Shown here: positions 1 to 9,004 of the stretch, one piece after another | Numbering within the stretch: the first letter of the stretch is position 1 | Layout of the letters: each line of letters opens with the position of its first letter | DNA from: an uncultured Clostridia bacterium | GTDB taxonomy: Bacteria; Bacillota; Clostridia; UBA1381 | Direction: 5' to 3' | Length of the DNA stretch: 17,189 nt | Assembly: GCA_934454035.1 (NCBI GenBank) | Contig: CAKSFY010000039.1 | Coordinates: 1 to 17,189, forward strand | Translations under genes and position numbers: made by a program | The notes under the pieces: model-generated | The model's input: only the letters and a program-made list of their open reading frames with translations | Databases searched by the model: none | Told to the model about the DNA's origin: nothing

Positions 1-1018
1 AGCCATACCTTTGCATTTGAAAGCCATGCCTCTTTGCCATCCGTGGTATACAACTCCGGATTCATCTTTGCATAAAGAGTTACCAAATATGTTGTATTCG
101 GGTCATACTCCACCTCCTGCAAAAGTTCCGAGTTGTATCCCTCGCTCTTCAGCTTGAGTGAGACTTTTCCGCTGTAACTGTCTTCGGTAGTGACATAATT
201 TGCGTTTGACTCTTTAGACCAATCGACCGCTTTTCCGATTAAAAGCGCTTTTGGAGTGCCGACAACTGTATTCGACAAAACTCCGTATGCAGCAGTTTCA
301 GCCTCAACTTTTACGGAATAGCTCCTGAAATTCTCCAGTCCCGTCAATGTAATGCTGTTTGCCGCACTTGCCGATAAATCTAAACCAGCGGTGCTTACCT
401 CCGCATCATCAAGATATACCTTAACAGATGTTGACTCGACCGGCGGATTTGTCCACGACACCGCCAATTGTCCGTCCCCCGGGGTTACGGTTACATCCGG
501 CTTTATCGGAGTATATTCTTCAAAACCACCGTTTTTGATTAAGTTGTCGCCTGTAACTTTTCCCTCACTGTCAAGTGCATATACCGATAAATCGTCTATA
601 TACACATAAAAATATATGTTGTCTGATTTGTTTATCATGTGGAAAAATTTAGGCGAATCATCGCCCGGCTTATATTTAGATTCAAACTTTATCCACCCGT
701 TTTCGTCCTTAACGGTCTTTGTCCAGCCTCTGAGGTCGTTCAGATGCTCAACTCCGTTTGCATTAAGCGCACTTTCCGCTCCGAGCCATACCTTTGCATT
801 TGAAAGCCATGCCTCTTTGCCATCCGTGGTATACAACTCCGGATTCATCTTTGCATAAAGCGTTACCAAATATGTTGTATTCGGGTCATACTCCACCTCC
901 TGCAAAAGTTCCGAGTTGTATCCCTCGCTATTCAGCTTGAGTGAGGCGTTTCCGCTGTAGCTGTCCTCGGTAGTAACAATATTTGCGTTTGAGTCTTCAG
1001 ACCAATAGACCGCGTTTC
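1..1018 (-). repeat. Two copies of an in-frame repeat, period 783 bp (261 codons)
   Basis: The sequence from position 1 to about 235 matches 784 to about 1018 with a constant offset of 783 bases, an exact multiple of three. Over the first 146 bases I count one difference (position 78 against 861); over the following roughly 90 bases I count about a dozen. The repeat covers the carbohydrate-binding-like module of the surrounding gene. The left copy continues outside the window, so the copy number is unknown. Confidence 0.9.
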
Positions 1019-1118
1019 CGTACTCAACCTCTGCCGCCATTGCACTCGGCAGCAAGGACGCTGCCATTGCAAGCGCAGCCGCTGCGCCGAATAACCTTTT
1101 AATTAGTTTTTTTTTCAT
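1..1118 (-). CDS. Secreted modular protein with repeated carbohydrate-binding-like and Fn3 modules (partial, continues past left edge)
   Basis: At least 372 codons are open on the minus strand from an ATG at 1118, preceded by AGGAGG with six bases before the ATG. The gene has no stop codon in the window, so its C-terminus lies beyond position 1. Residues 1 to about 28 form a clear signal peptide: a lysine-rich start, an alanine/leucine core and an AMA-type cleavage site. A beta-sandwich module follows, resembling CBM4/9-type carbohydrate-binding domains and ending with a YIDDLSVY segment and an NLIKNGGFE segment. Next comes a fibronectin-III-like module beginning around PDVTVTPGDGQLAVSW. The first module then starts again, almost identical in DNA. 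No catalytic domain is visible in the part present. It is the last visible gene of the run that starts at 8730, 58 bases after its neighbour, with which it shares the DD...Y...NGGFE module ending. The likely role is binding glycan at the cell surface; the substrate is unknown. Confidence 0.85.
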   Translation of the reverse strand, partial: MKKKLIKRLFGAAAALAMAASLLPSAMAAEVEYGNAVYWSEDSNANIVTTEDSYSGNASLKLNSEGYNSELLQEVEYDPNTTYLVTLYAKMNPELYTTDGKEAWLSNAKVWLGAESALNANGVEHLNDLRGWTKTVKDENGWIKFESKYKPGDDSPKFFHMINKSDNIYFYVYIDDLSVYALDSEGKVTGDNLIKNGGFEEYTPIKPDVTVTPGDGQLAVSWTNPPVESTSVKVYLDDAEVSTAGLDLSASAANSITLTGLENFRSYSVKVEAETAAYGVLSNTVVGTPKALLIGKAVDWSKESNANYVTTEDSYSGKVSLKLKSEGYNSELLQEVEYDPNTTYLVTLYAKMNPELYTTDGKEAWLSNAKVW

Positions 1119-1160
1119 TAATAGTCCTCCTATTCTAAAATTAAAATTTATATAATAATT

Positions 1161-1173
1161 CGGCATTATGCCG
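1161..1173. other. Small intercistronic hairpin
   Basis: CGGCA and TGCCG form a perfect 5-bp stem with a TTA loop, immediately after the stop codon of the 675-residue gene and before the next gene of the run. On the minus strand it is followed by an A/T-rich stretch without a clean T-run. It could be a weak attenuator or a transcript-stabilising hairpin. The stem is short and chance occurrence is possible. Confidence 0.3.
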
Positions 1174-1176
1174 GAA

Positions 1177-3204
1177 CTATTCAGCTTTAAAAACTGTACT
1201 GTCGGACAGTTTTTTCATTGTCTTAAAATCATCCCATATATATACGGTTACAGAATAATTCTCTGTATCCGGGATATTGACAGTCAATTGCGGTTCTGCA
1301 CTTTCACCCTTTGCAAGCATGATTTTTTCATTTTTAATATCCGTAATCAGAAGCCCTTTTCTTACTATTGCCATCACCTCAGCCGCAAATCCTCCGTCAA
1401 GCTTATTGTTGTCAAGCTTAACGTTTATTGTATTGCTACCTGCTCTAAAGCCGCCGTTTATCTTCGCTTTTCCTATGCGATAATCGGGAGCAACGGTCAT
1501 AACCTTGCAAACCGTCTTTTCCGATTCAAGATAATTTGCTCCAAGGCATGTAACTGCAAAGGTTTCTTCTTTGTCATTTTCCAATCCGCTTATTGTGACA
1601 TTGCTTTTTGCGGAGTTATCAAACTGACCTATAAGCACATATTTTCCTTTTACAAGTCTGTAAAGATTAATTCTTTCCGCTTCGGAATTTCCGCTCCACG
1701 AAAGTGTTGCTTTTCCGTCCGAGCCAACGCCGTCTATGCTTTTAACTGCTGCAGGAGCTTCACCGGTAACATCTGCCTCAAAGCCTCCGTTTTGAATTAA
1801 ATTTTCCCCGATTTTGTTTCCTGCTTCGTCAATTTCATACATTTCGATATCATCTACCCAATGTGCATATGTCGGTCTTTCAATATTAATAAACAAATTT
1901 CCGCTTTCGCCCCGTCCCGGCTCATCGTAAAGAAAATCAGATGATCTGAATGTCCAAGCATATGTATCAGGCTTATCCGTACCCAAATAGCTTACGTCCT
2001 TCCATTCATATCTGGTTATAAGCGTTTGAGATTGCTCTCCTCGCGTCCAATAGGTCATACGATATTTATGTCCCAATTCCAGCGAAACAGACTGTTTTAT
2101 TTGAGCATATACATCACTCATAAGATTTGTTGAAAAATTAACTCTCATTGAAGCCTCGCCGCTGTGAGAAACATTTTCGTCCGCCGCAACAACACTCGGT
2201 GAATATACAACCGTTTTGTCAGCTCCTACATTATAGTTTACACTCCATGATGTCGGGTCCTTTCGGAAGGTTGTTGACGGAGAAATGATATATTCCGAAG
2301 TTCTCTCATCTGCAAATGTTGTGATAATTTTATAAAGTCCCGGATTTTGTTCGTCAACATTTTTTATCAGATATGAGCACCATACACCGGGATTTTTGTT
2401 AAGCGTTCCGTCTATAAGCTCATTTTCCGAATCGGTTACTTTATAAATCCCAACCCTCGTTATATCGCTGCTTTCGGCGTTTTGCCACGAAACGCCTATC
2501 TTTGTACCCATATTTGAAACAAATACCATTCTCGGATAATCAGGCGACATTGAATTTGACATAAAATAGTCATCGCCTTTGGGAACGGATATTTCCTTTG
2601 TAACAACATTTTCAAAACCGCCGTCCGAAACAACATTTGTTTCATCGTCTCTTGTTATTGTCACGTCATCAAGGTACAGCTCCTCAGCGCCATGAGTTAT
2701 TTTAAAATGGAAAATATCGCCCAAGCTATAATTGAGCTGCGCAGAATACAAAACCCAGCCGTTTTCGTCCGCAGGCTCTGCCGTCATTCTTTTAAATGTG
2801 GTCACCTTTTTCTTTCTCGGGTCCTCATCATATCCAAAGCCCGCTTTTACCGCAGTATTGTCAAAGCTGCCTTTTGCATAAAAGCTGACCTTGTATTGAC
2901 CGTCGGTAAAAACAGAATTATCATTCAGCTTTATATCAACATATGTATAGTTTTGAGCTTTTTCTCTTTTGTTTACCGCTCTCATACTATACCTGCCCGA
3001 ATGAACATCATCCTCGTTAAGGTCTGCATTCCTCATTTCATCGGTCGAGGGGATATAACCTGAAAGATTTTTTTGTTCGTCCTCTGTCGGTTCTCTGTAT
3101 TCTACGGTCCAATCGGCAGGCGATACAATTTTTTTAACCGCTGCCTCGGCGGCATATGTGCCGCACATAATAACCGCTGTTATAATTGCTATTAATCGTT
3201 TCAT
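1177..3204 (-). CDS. Secreted protein with two carbohydrate-binding-like modules and Fn3-like modules
   Basis: This 675-residue protein starts at an ATG with AAAGGAG nine bases upstream. Residues 1 to about 21 look like a signal peptide (KR, hydrophobic core, AAEA). Two beta-sandwich modules resembling CBM4/9-type galactose-binding folds can be seen. The first spans roughly residues 30-200 and ends LYLDDVTI then DGGFE. The second spans roughly 320-480 and ends WVDDIEMYEID then NLIQNGGFE. Each is followed by an immunoglobulin/Fn3-like stretch (around 205-310 and 485-575), and a further beta-rich C-terminal region completes the chain. No catalytic motif, SLH module, sortase motif or transmembrane anchor is visible. 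It lies 15 bases after the 825-residue gene and shares its module ending with the next gene, so the two are probably related surface glycan-binding proteins. The binding role is inferred from fold-like patterns only. Confidence 0.8.
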   Translation of the reverse strand: MKRLIAIITAVIMCGTYAAEAAVKKIVSPADWTVEYREPTEDEQKNLSGYIPSTDEMRNADLNEDDVHSGRYSMRAVNKREKAQNYTYVDIKLNDNSVFTDGQYKVSFYAKGSFDNTAVKAGFGYDEDPRKKKVTTFKRMTAEPADENGWVLYSAQLNYSLGDIFHFKITHGAEELYLDDVTITRDDETNVVSDGGFENVVTKEISVPKGDDYFMSNSMSPDYPRMVFVSNMGTKIGVSWQNAESSDITRVGIYKVTDSENELIDGTLNKNPGVWCSYLIKNVDEQNPGLYKIITTFADERTSEYIISPSTTFRKDPTSWSVNYNVGADKTVVYSPSVVAADENVSHSGEASMRVNFSTNLMSDVYAQIKQSVSLELGHKYRMTYWTRGEQSQTLITRYEWKDVSYLGTDKPDTYAWTFRSSDFLYDEPGRGESGNLFINIERPTYAHWVDDIEMYEIDEAGNKIGENLIQNGGFEADVTGEAPAAVKSIDGVGSDGKATLSWSGNSEAERINLYRLVKGKYVLIGQFDNSAKSNVTISGLENDKEETFAVTCLGANYLESEKTVCKVMTVAPDYRIGKAKINGGFRAGSNTINVKLDNNKLDGGFAAEVMAIVRKGLLITDIKNEKIMLAKGESAEPQLTVNIPDTENYSVTVYIWDDFKTMKKLSDSTVFKAE

Positions 3205-3219
3205 TGCCCGCTCCTTTCG

Positions 3220-5697
3220 CTACTTAATGATTATTACGTTGTTAAGGCAAGCATAGTGCAGTGTTGTAACCACATAATCACCCTTTGTTATATCGGAAAA
3301 GTCAAGCTTTTCCACACCCTTTTTGCTTCTGTCGCACATATATACATTCAGAGCATATTGGCTTTCGTTTGCTTTAACACCGATTTTCCCATATTCTCCG
3401 CAATTTATATAAAGTCTTTTCGTTTCGGGATCAACCCTCTCAACGTATCCGGAAACTTTACCGTGGTAATCATATTGAAAAACCGAGTTAAATCCACTCG
3501 CAGAGGTATATATTTTTTCGACATTCACAATTTGACTTTTTTTGTTCATATAAAGCTCAAGGACATCGCCTCTTCCGATACCGTCAAACAGAGAATTATT
3601 CTTTGCGGTAACCGAATAATCCGAATAATCCCCGTATTGTCCGAATAATGCAGTCTTTACCTCGTCGTTGGAGTCAACAATCTTCGAAACATATGATACA
3701 ACAAACAAATTGTCTGCTTTTGTTCCTCCGTCGGTATCGCGCATGGCTATGCAGTCACTTTCTCCGAAGTCATCGGTATTATAAGGCGTAACTGTATAGG
3801 TCTCGTCAGCATCAAGTGCACCGGCTCTTACGGAATAATCCTCTTCATTCGTCGAATATCCCTGCGGTAAAAGGAAAATTGTCGCATCGTCTGCAACATA
3901 CAGAGCTATATTGTTACTGTTTCCCAAAAGCTTGGTGGTCCAGCGATAACAGCCTGTCACGGTATTTCCGACAGTAAGCTTATCCTTTATGGACTTTTGT
4001 GAAGCTACAGCAATTTTAAGCACATTTATTTCTCCGTCACTGTTTTCGGAAAGCTGTACAACCTGCGGAGTAATTCTTCCGTTCGCATTGACAAGCAAAG
4101 TAAAAATCTCCGACGCTTTAAGACTTTTTCCTGTATGCGTGTCATCATATAATTTTACCCTTTTTCTTAAATAACTCTCATGCCAGTCACCCACGGAATC
4201 CATGTATTTAACTCTTACCTTTTCTTCGTCATCATCATCTTGTGACATTTTTACCATGACCGCATAGCCGATTTCCTGCAATGACGATGAAGAAACTGCT
4301 GCAATACGTCCGTGAATATCAAGATAAAAGATATATTCATTACCGAGAGTTATCTCGGGAACGGCACTGTCCCCTGCTGCCCTTGCAGATACAAATGCCG
4401 AGTTAAGCTCGTATTCATCTTCATTAATTACAAATTTATCCGCATAAATTTGCGAAACGGTTCCTTCAACGCTTTCGGTGCTTATATAAATACTCCTTAT
4501 AGGATTTGCACCCATGGAGGTTGCAACGGAGAGAATATTCCACGCTTTAATCTCCGGCTTGTCAACCCGTTCACCGTTCATGTAATACCGTATTTTGTAA
4601 TCGTCGGAATCAGCAGATATATCAAGCCCGTCCGGTGCGCCGGTATATTTATATTTATTGATAACTTTGCCGTCATAGGTTGTTACATACGAAGCGGCTA
4701 TTGTTTCATATGAAGTGATAAGCGCAACCTCATATGTACCGTCGTCGTTATTGTCCACAAGTGTAACATCATTTTCATCTGCGGTAAAATCAGTCTCGGT
4801 AAAATCAAAGTACGCCTGTCCGTTATAGATTACTTTAATTGCAGCGTCAAGCTTTACGCTTTTTTGCTTATCGTCCGTTTCATAATAAAGCTTTGAAAAA
4901 TCCGTGCTTTCAACATTATCTCCCGAAAGAGACAATACCCTGTTTTCGTCAGGATACAGGTATTCAAGTGAATACTCTCCGTCCTCATCCTTATAAAACG
5001 TACGGACATTATATCCCAGATAATCCTTTTTATAATTTTCGTTTTTTCTGATCTCCGTTTTTCCGACGACAATTGAATTTCTGTTTCGCGCTTCCTCATA
5101 GTTCAGTCCGCTGTCGCCGTTATCCGAAAGTATTCCGGTTTTTTCTTTTATACTTCTGTAGCGTGAAAGAATTGTTTCGTCGGTTTTAGTTTCTGCTTTG
5201 TACTTATTCCCGTCAAATTCAAAATCCATAATATCGGCATCCAACGCATTATAAAGCATTAAAATCATTGCTTCATCGGTAAGCAAATCGGAATAAGAAA
5301 GTGTGATTCCGTCGGTAAGCTTTCTTTCGCCCGCTGTTCTGATATATGCCGAATCCTCCGAATATCCCGGTATACGCTCACTGTATCCGCCTGCCCTTAC
5401 CAGAATTTTAATCGCGTCCTGATAGGTGATTTTTTCCCCGGCGGAAATTCTTTCATTAATGAGTCCGTAATTTTCAGCGAATTTTACCGAATCCTCATTT
5501 TTTTCATCGCTCATCATTCCCTCTATCGCCGAAAGATATTCTCCCCATGTTATACTTTGCGGAATATCTTCTCCGATAATATTAAGTCCCTCCAGAACTT
5601 CTGTTTTCTGACTGATGTCAAGCTTTTCCTTAGCCATGACAGGCTGCAGAATCGGGAGCATTGAAACCGCCGCCAGAAGTGATATTATTTTTCTCAT
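3220..5697 (-). CDS. Large secreted protein of unknown family, possibly with degenerate SLH modules
   Basis: This 825-residue protein starts at an ATG preceded by a strong GGGAGGAAA ribosome binding site. Residues 1-22 form a signal peptide ending VMA. The N-terminal region (about 45-160) has the rhythm of SLH modules: an alpha-helical segment, a YGLINERISAGEKITYQDA-like start, and an LTDEAMILMLYNAL helix. The usual FxDV...W and TR residues are poor, so these modules are degenerate if real. The remainder is beta-rich, very rich in Asp, Glu, Tyr and Asn, and contains short acidic runs such as SQDDDDEE. I recognise no enzyme motif and no membrane anchor. It sits 15 bases after the SLH-protein gene and 15 bases before the carbohydrate-binding-like gene, so co-expression is likely. 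It may be a structural or scaffold partner of the wall-anchored neighbour. I do not recognise its family, and its function is unknown. Confidence 0.8.
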   Translation of the reverse strand: MRKIISLLAAVSMLPILQPVMAKEKLDISQKTEVLEGLNIIGEDIPQSITWGEYLSAIEGMMSDEKNEDSVKFAENYGLINERISAGEKITYQDAIKILVRAGGYSERIPGYSEDSAYIRTAGERKLTDGITLSYSDLLTDEAMILMLYNALDADIMDFEFDGNKYKAETKTDETILSRYRSIKEKTGILSDNGDSGLNYEEARNRNSIVVGKTEIRKNENYKKDYLGYNVRTFYKDEDGEYSLEYLYPDENRVLSLSGDNVESTDFSKLYYETDDKQKSVKLDAAIKVIYNGQAYFDFTETDFTADENDVTLVDNNDDGTYEVALITSYETIAASYVTTYDGKVINKYKYTGAPDGLDISADSDDYKIRYYMNGERVDKPEIKAWNILSVATSMGANPIRSIYISTESVEGTVSQIYADKFVINEDEYELNSAFVSARAAGDSAVPEITLGNEYIFYLDIHGRIAAVSSSSLQEIGYAVMVKMSQDDDDEEKVRVKYMDSVGDWHESYLRKRVKLYDDTHTGKSLKASEIFTLLVNANGRITPQVVQLSENSDGEINVLKIAVASQKSIKDKLTVGNTVTGCYRWTTKLLGNSNNIALYVADDATIFLLPQGYSTNEEDYSVRAGALDADETYTVTPYNTDDFGESDCIAMRDTDGGTKADNLFVVSYVSKIVDSNDEVKTALFGQYGDYSDYSVTAKNNSLFDGIGRGDVLELYMNKKSQIVNVEKIYTSASGFNSVFQYDYHGKVSGYVERVDPETKRLYINCGEYGKIGVKANESQYALNVYMCDRSKKGVEKLDFSDITKGDYVVTTLHYACLNNVIIIK

Positions 5698-5712
5698 TCA
5701 ATTTCCTCCCTT

Positions 5713-7326
5713 TTATCTTGATAGCAATTTATAAATCAAAGCCGCAGCCTCGGCACGGGTAGTATTCTTTTTAGGCTCTGATTTTCCGTCGCCCGTTCCC
5801 GAGATAATGCCTCGTCTGTAAAGAGTTTTAACCGCTTCCTTTGCATAATCGCTTACTTCGTCAATATCGGAAACCTCACCGGTATTCACAACCGAATTAT
5901 CCGCTTCCAGGATTCTTGCAACCATACAGAACATATCCTGTCTGGTTATCGGCAATCCTATTCCGAAGCTGTTCTCATCAATTCCGAACGCAATACCGTT
6001 TGCAACCGCTGCATTAACAAAAGGATTGTACCATGCTCCCTCCAATGTATCGGTAAAGGAGGTTTTTTCGTCTTTTGCTTCAATGCCCTTTGCTTTAATC
6101 AGCATTGTCAAAAATTCTTCTCTGGTAACATTCCTTGACGGCTCAAATTCATTTTTGTCCGTTCCCGAAACTATCCCCTTGTTATACAAATACATTACCG
6201 CAGTTTTAGACCAGTGTTCCTTAACATCGCCGAACACAAAATCGTCTTCCTTAATTTGCGGATCGTTTATAACTATGTTGGTCCCCTTTGAACCGCCGGA
6301 AGAATTTCCTCCTCCGCCGCCGGAGCCTCCCGAACCGTTCCCCGAACCCGACGACTTATTTATGCACGAGGAAAGCAGCGCTCCGAATTCAGCGGCGGAA
6401 GAAATTTTATTCTTCGCAAGGCTTCTTATAATATCGTCGCAAACAGCCGCTCTGTCATCTCCGGACATTTTTGAATATGCGATATATTCCGTCTTTCCCG
6501 ACAATCCCAAAAGAGAGGCATTATCTGTTATAAGTCCGTCCATTTCATTGAATTTTGCATTATTCAAAAGATATAATACATTGGCACGCTCATATTCTGT
6601 GAGAAAATTTTCCGCAGCCGGCACAACAGTATTTATGTATGTATCCGCAAAGCTTTTAAGGTTTGAATCGGTAATTGATTTATATGCCGTATCCTTGTAT
6701 TTCGGATTTACCATATTCAAAACGGTTTCCGCATCCGCTTTCGCAGCAGCCAAAGCCTTTGCTCCTATATAAGTGAAAAATTGTCTGCTTACATCTTCTT
6801 GCTTTTCGGATAATACAAATGCAGCCGCTGCCTGCGATTTTTCCGTTTCGGAGAGTGCATTCCACAATATCTCATCAAGTCCGAGACTGAGTGCGGCAAG
6901 CTTATAGCCGGAATTTGCGTCTATTGAATTTATTATTTCAGAATCCGAAACCGCATTTTTCAGCATTTGACAAAATGCATTTCTTGTCCCTTTTGCCGCA
7001 AAACTGAATGTATCATATTCGGTGCCGTCTATGTATATAACATACTCGCCGTCGGCAGAGCCGTTTCTTTCCTCCGGCATTTCAAACTTAAATGTAAGTA
7101 TTCCGCCTTTTGATACCAGCTTATCATCCATTGCATACACATTCTGTACAATTTGCTCCGCGCCTTTCGGAATAACCGAAACAGCCGCATTTTCTCCGTC
7201 CTGCAAATCGGTTTTTACTTCTATTGTCAATACATTTGCATCATACGTCGGTACAACCGCAGCGTTTGCGGCAGCTTGTGCCGCAAACGCTGTTATTAAA
7301 GCCGAAAATATTATAGCCTTTTTCAT
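5713..7326 (-). CDS. Secreted protein with three C-terminal S-layer homology (SLH) modules
   Basis: This 537-residue protein has a signal peptide (about residues 1-22, ending ANA). It then has a short beta-sandwich region (about 23-113), a helical region (about 115-320) and a Gly/Ser-rich linker (about 323-348). Three SLH modules fill residues about 362-537: FGDVKEHW...NVTREEF, FTDTLEGAWY...ITRQDMF, and IDEVSDYAKEA...TTRAEAAA. The repeated hydrophobic-D-x-x-x-x-W/Y and TR-E/Q-x motifs are clear. In known SLH proteins a triplet of these modules anchors the chain to pyruvylated secondary wall polysaccharide, so this protein is predicted to sit on the outer face of the cell wall. It lies 27 bases after the sugar-binding lipoprotein gene and is preceded by GAGAGG. 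Its N-terminal half has no motif I recognise and might bind glycan or the neighbouring secreted proteins. Confidence 0.9.
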   Translation of the reverse strand: MKKAIIFSALITAFAAQAAANAAVVPTYDANVLTIEVKTDLQDGENAAVSVIPKGAEQIVQNVYAMDDKLVSKGGILTFKFEMPEERNGSADGEYVIYIDGTEYDTFSFAAKGTRNAFCQMLKNAVSDSEIINSIDANSGYKLAALSLGLDEILWNALSETEKSQAAAAFVLSEKQEDVSRQFFTYIGAKALAAAKADAETVLNMVNPKYKDTAYKSITDSNLKSFADTYINTVVPAAENFLTEYERANVLYLLNNAKFNEMDGLITDNASLLGLSGKTEYIAYSKMSGDDRAAVCDDIIRSLAKNKISSAAEFGALLSSCINKSSGSGNGSGGSGGGGGNSSGGSKGTNIVINDPQIKEDDFVFGDVKEHWSKTAVMYLYNKGIVSGTDKNEFEPSRNVTREEFLTMLIKAKGIEAKDEKTSFTDTLEGAWYNPFVNAAVANGIAFGIDENSFGIGLPITRQDMFCMVARILEADNSVVNTGEVSDIDEVSDYAKEAVKTLYRRGIISGTGDGKSEPKKNTTRAEAAALIYKLLSR

Positions 7327-7353
7327 AATAGCCTCTCTTTCAAAAAATCATTA

Positions 7354-8730
7354 TTACATTTTGTCAAGATGGTTTACCTGGAAGTCTTGGTTAGCCTCCG
7401 AAATCAATTTTGCCACATCTGCATTTTCGTTGGTTATAACCTCCTGAATACATTTGTCAAGAATTGCATAAAGCTGCTGTGCGCAAGCGGCAGGCTCAAG
7501 ATGAACCGTTACATCGTCCGCTTCAAAATAAGTTTTATAGTCATTATAATCAACATTCGCAAATTCTTTTCTTATCGAACGTCTCTTTTCAAGAGTTTCG
7601 GGATTTGTCCAAACCTCAAAGCCTTCTCTTTCGATTACAACTCCGTGGTTTTCAACCGTAGTTTCACAATCTGTACGGTAGTTATTTTCCTGTTCAGCCG
7701 ACATCTCGGGTGCAAATCCGGTAAATTCAAGCCATTTAAAGCCTGCGTCAATCTGCTCGGGAGTTGAATTTTTCGAGAACATCCAAACATTTCCGCCCAT
7801 TTGTGCAAATCTGCCGGCAGGACCTTTCGGTAATTTGGTACACGAGATAGCTTCGTTTGCAAGACCCCATGAATATCCTGAGAAAGGAGGCTCTCTGAGC
7901 ATCATAGCAGCCTGACCCGAACCGAAATATTTATACATATCGTCCTGGCTTATAACCGTATCATCCAAAAATGCGTTGTATTTCCACTTCAAATCCTTGA
8001 TAAACTGCAATGCGTCTCTTGCCTCCTGAGTATCAAAGGTTGCTTCCCATGTTCCGTCGTCTCGTTGCTTTTCAAACTCAACACCGTACGCCCATGCAAT
8101 ATTCAAAAACTGCCAGCCGCCGCAGTTATTTGTTGTAGGAATTACATATCCTGCTTTTCCTGTTTTTTCTTTTATAATCTGAGAATATTCAGCAAGTTCC
8201 TGCCATGTATCAGGATATTTTACGCTGCCGTCGGCATTAACAAGACCTGCCTGTTTAAAAATATCCTTGTTTACATATAGTCCCAAAACATATGCATCGG
8301 TCGGGATTCCGTAAATTTTTCCGTCCTCTCCGGTAACAAGTTTGATAAGCTCCGAATTAAGTTCCGTGTCAAACTTATATTTTTTCATCACATCCGTAAT
8401 ATCGGCAGCATAACCTTGCTTTATAATCTGCTGAATTTCGGTAAACCACGGCTTATACATATTCGGCAGCTGATTTGCCGAAGCCTTCATGGTAAAGGTT
8501 TTTGTGTCATACTTATATGTATCGCCCAAAATATTGATGTCGGGGTTTGCCGCCATAAATTCATCCTTCATGGCATTCTGCTTTGTCAAAGCTTCACCCT
8601 GAGTTTCATCAGGCCAAAGTCCAACGCTCAGGTTGATTTTTCCCTTCTGCTCCTTATTGCCTCCGCAGCCGGAAGCGGCCGCCAGCATAATTGCCGCAAG
8701 TCCGATTGAGATTAGTTGTTTTTTTATCAT
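7354..8730 (-). CDS. Sugar ABC transporter substrate-binding lipoprotein
   Basis: This 458-residue protein belongs to the extracellular solute-binding family 1 type (carbohydrate uptake). Residues 1-22 form a lipoprotein signal peptide with lipobox ASGC, so Cys22 should be lipidated and the protein tethered to the outer face of the membrane. The mature region has the family's usual order: an early INLSVGLWPDE strand, a DGKIYGIPTDAYVLGLYVNK segment, and an aromatic-rich binding-cleft region (GGWQFLNIAWAYG, FSGYSWG). The start ATG has an AAAGGATG ribosome binding site. It heads the leftward operon, directly upstream of the SLH gene. No permease or ATPase gene accompanies it here. The C-terminal 126 residues are about four-fifths identical by eye to the partial gene at the right end of the window. 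The ligand is unknown; the context suggests an oligosaccharide. Confidence 0.93.
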   Translation of the reverse strand: MIKKQLISIGLAAIMLAAASGCGGNKEQKGKINLSVGLWPDETQGEALTKQNAMKDEFMAANPDINILGDTYKYDTKTFTMKASANQLPNMYKPWFTEIQQIIKQGYAADITDVMKKYKFDTELNSELIKLVTGEDGKIYGIPTDAYVLGLYVNKDIFKQAGLVNADGSVKYPDTWQELAEYSQIIKEKTGKAGYVIPTTNNCGGWQFLNIAWAYGVEFEKQRDDGTWEATFDTQEARDALQFIKDLKWKYNAFLDDTVISQDDMYKYFGSGQAAMMLREPPFSGYSWGLANEAISCTKLPKGPAGRFAQMGGNVWMFSKNSTPEQIDAGFKWLEFTGFAPEMSAEQENNYRTDCETTVENHGVVIEREGFEVWTNPETLEKRRSIRKEFANVDYNDYKTYFEADDVTVHLEPAACAQQLYAILDKCIQEVITNENADVAKLISEANQDFQVNHLDKM

Positions 8731-8774
8731 GATTAATCATCCTTTCATGAAATTGTTTTTTATCTTCTGCTTTA

Positions 8775-8803
8775 ATTCTATCATCATAAAATCAAAAACA
8801 CAA
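8775..8803 (-). promoter_or_regulatory. Candidate sigma-A promoter for the leftward operon
   Basis: On the minus strand, TTGTGT (8803-8798) and TAGAAT (8780-8775) are separated by 17 bases, about 45 bases before the substrate-binding-protein start codon. The -10 matches consensus at five of six positions; the -35 matches only in the leading TTG, which would fit a promoter needing an activator. Confidence 0.45.
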
Positions 8804-8830
8804 GACCGTTTTTCCGACATTATCTAAATA

Positions 8831-8847
8831 TATGAACTCATTTCATA
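8831..8847. promoter_or_regulatory. Inverted repeat, possible operator between the divergent promoters
   Basis: TATGAA and TTCATA form a perfect 6-bp inverted repeat around a 5-base spacer. It lies upstream of the candidate leftward promoter and about 110 bases before the rightward one, a suitable place for an activator or shared operator. The region is A/T-rich, so chance similarity is possible. Confidence 0.3.
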
Positions 8848-8955
8848 AAACTACATTTTTGCTATTCCATATTTTTACTTTATAAGGCACTATTTTTGTT
8901 GGTAAAGCATAATTTAAGAATTGTTTTTTGTATATTTTATACAACAATATTTTAT

Positions 8956-8984
8956 TTGCATTTATTATCCAATTGTGATACAAT
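8956..8984 (+). promoter_or_regulatory. Sigma-A promoter for the AraC-type regulator
   Basis: TTGCAT and TACAAT are separated by exactly 17 bases and lie about 30 bases before the gene's start codon. Both hexamers are close to consensus. ATTGT-GAT-ACAAT (8972-8984), a perfect short inverted repeat, overlaps the -10 hexamer and could be an operator. Confidence 0.7.
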
Positions 8985-9004
8985 AGATATATAACTGATA
9001 TACG

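Noticed and set aside
1168..1800. Plus-strand open frame of 210 codons.
   Set aside because: It is antisense to the carbohydrate-binding-like gene, with a cysteine- and phenylalanine-rich composition typical of a shadow frame.
6026..6772. Plus-strand open frame of 248 codons.
   Set aside because: It is antisense to the SLH-protein gene, its proline-rich segment is the reverse of the Gly/Ser linker, and it shows no recognisable family.
8731..8772. Riboswitch or structured leader before the binding-protein operon.
   Set aside because: With the candidate promoter the leader is only about 35-40 bases, and no strong stem or terminator-like structure was seen.
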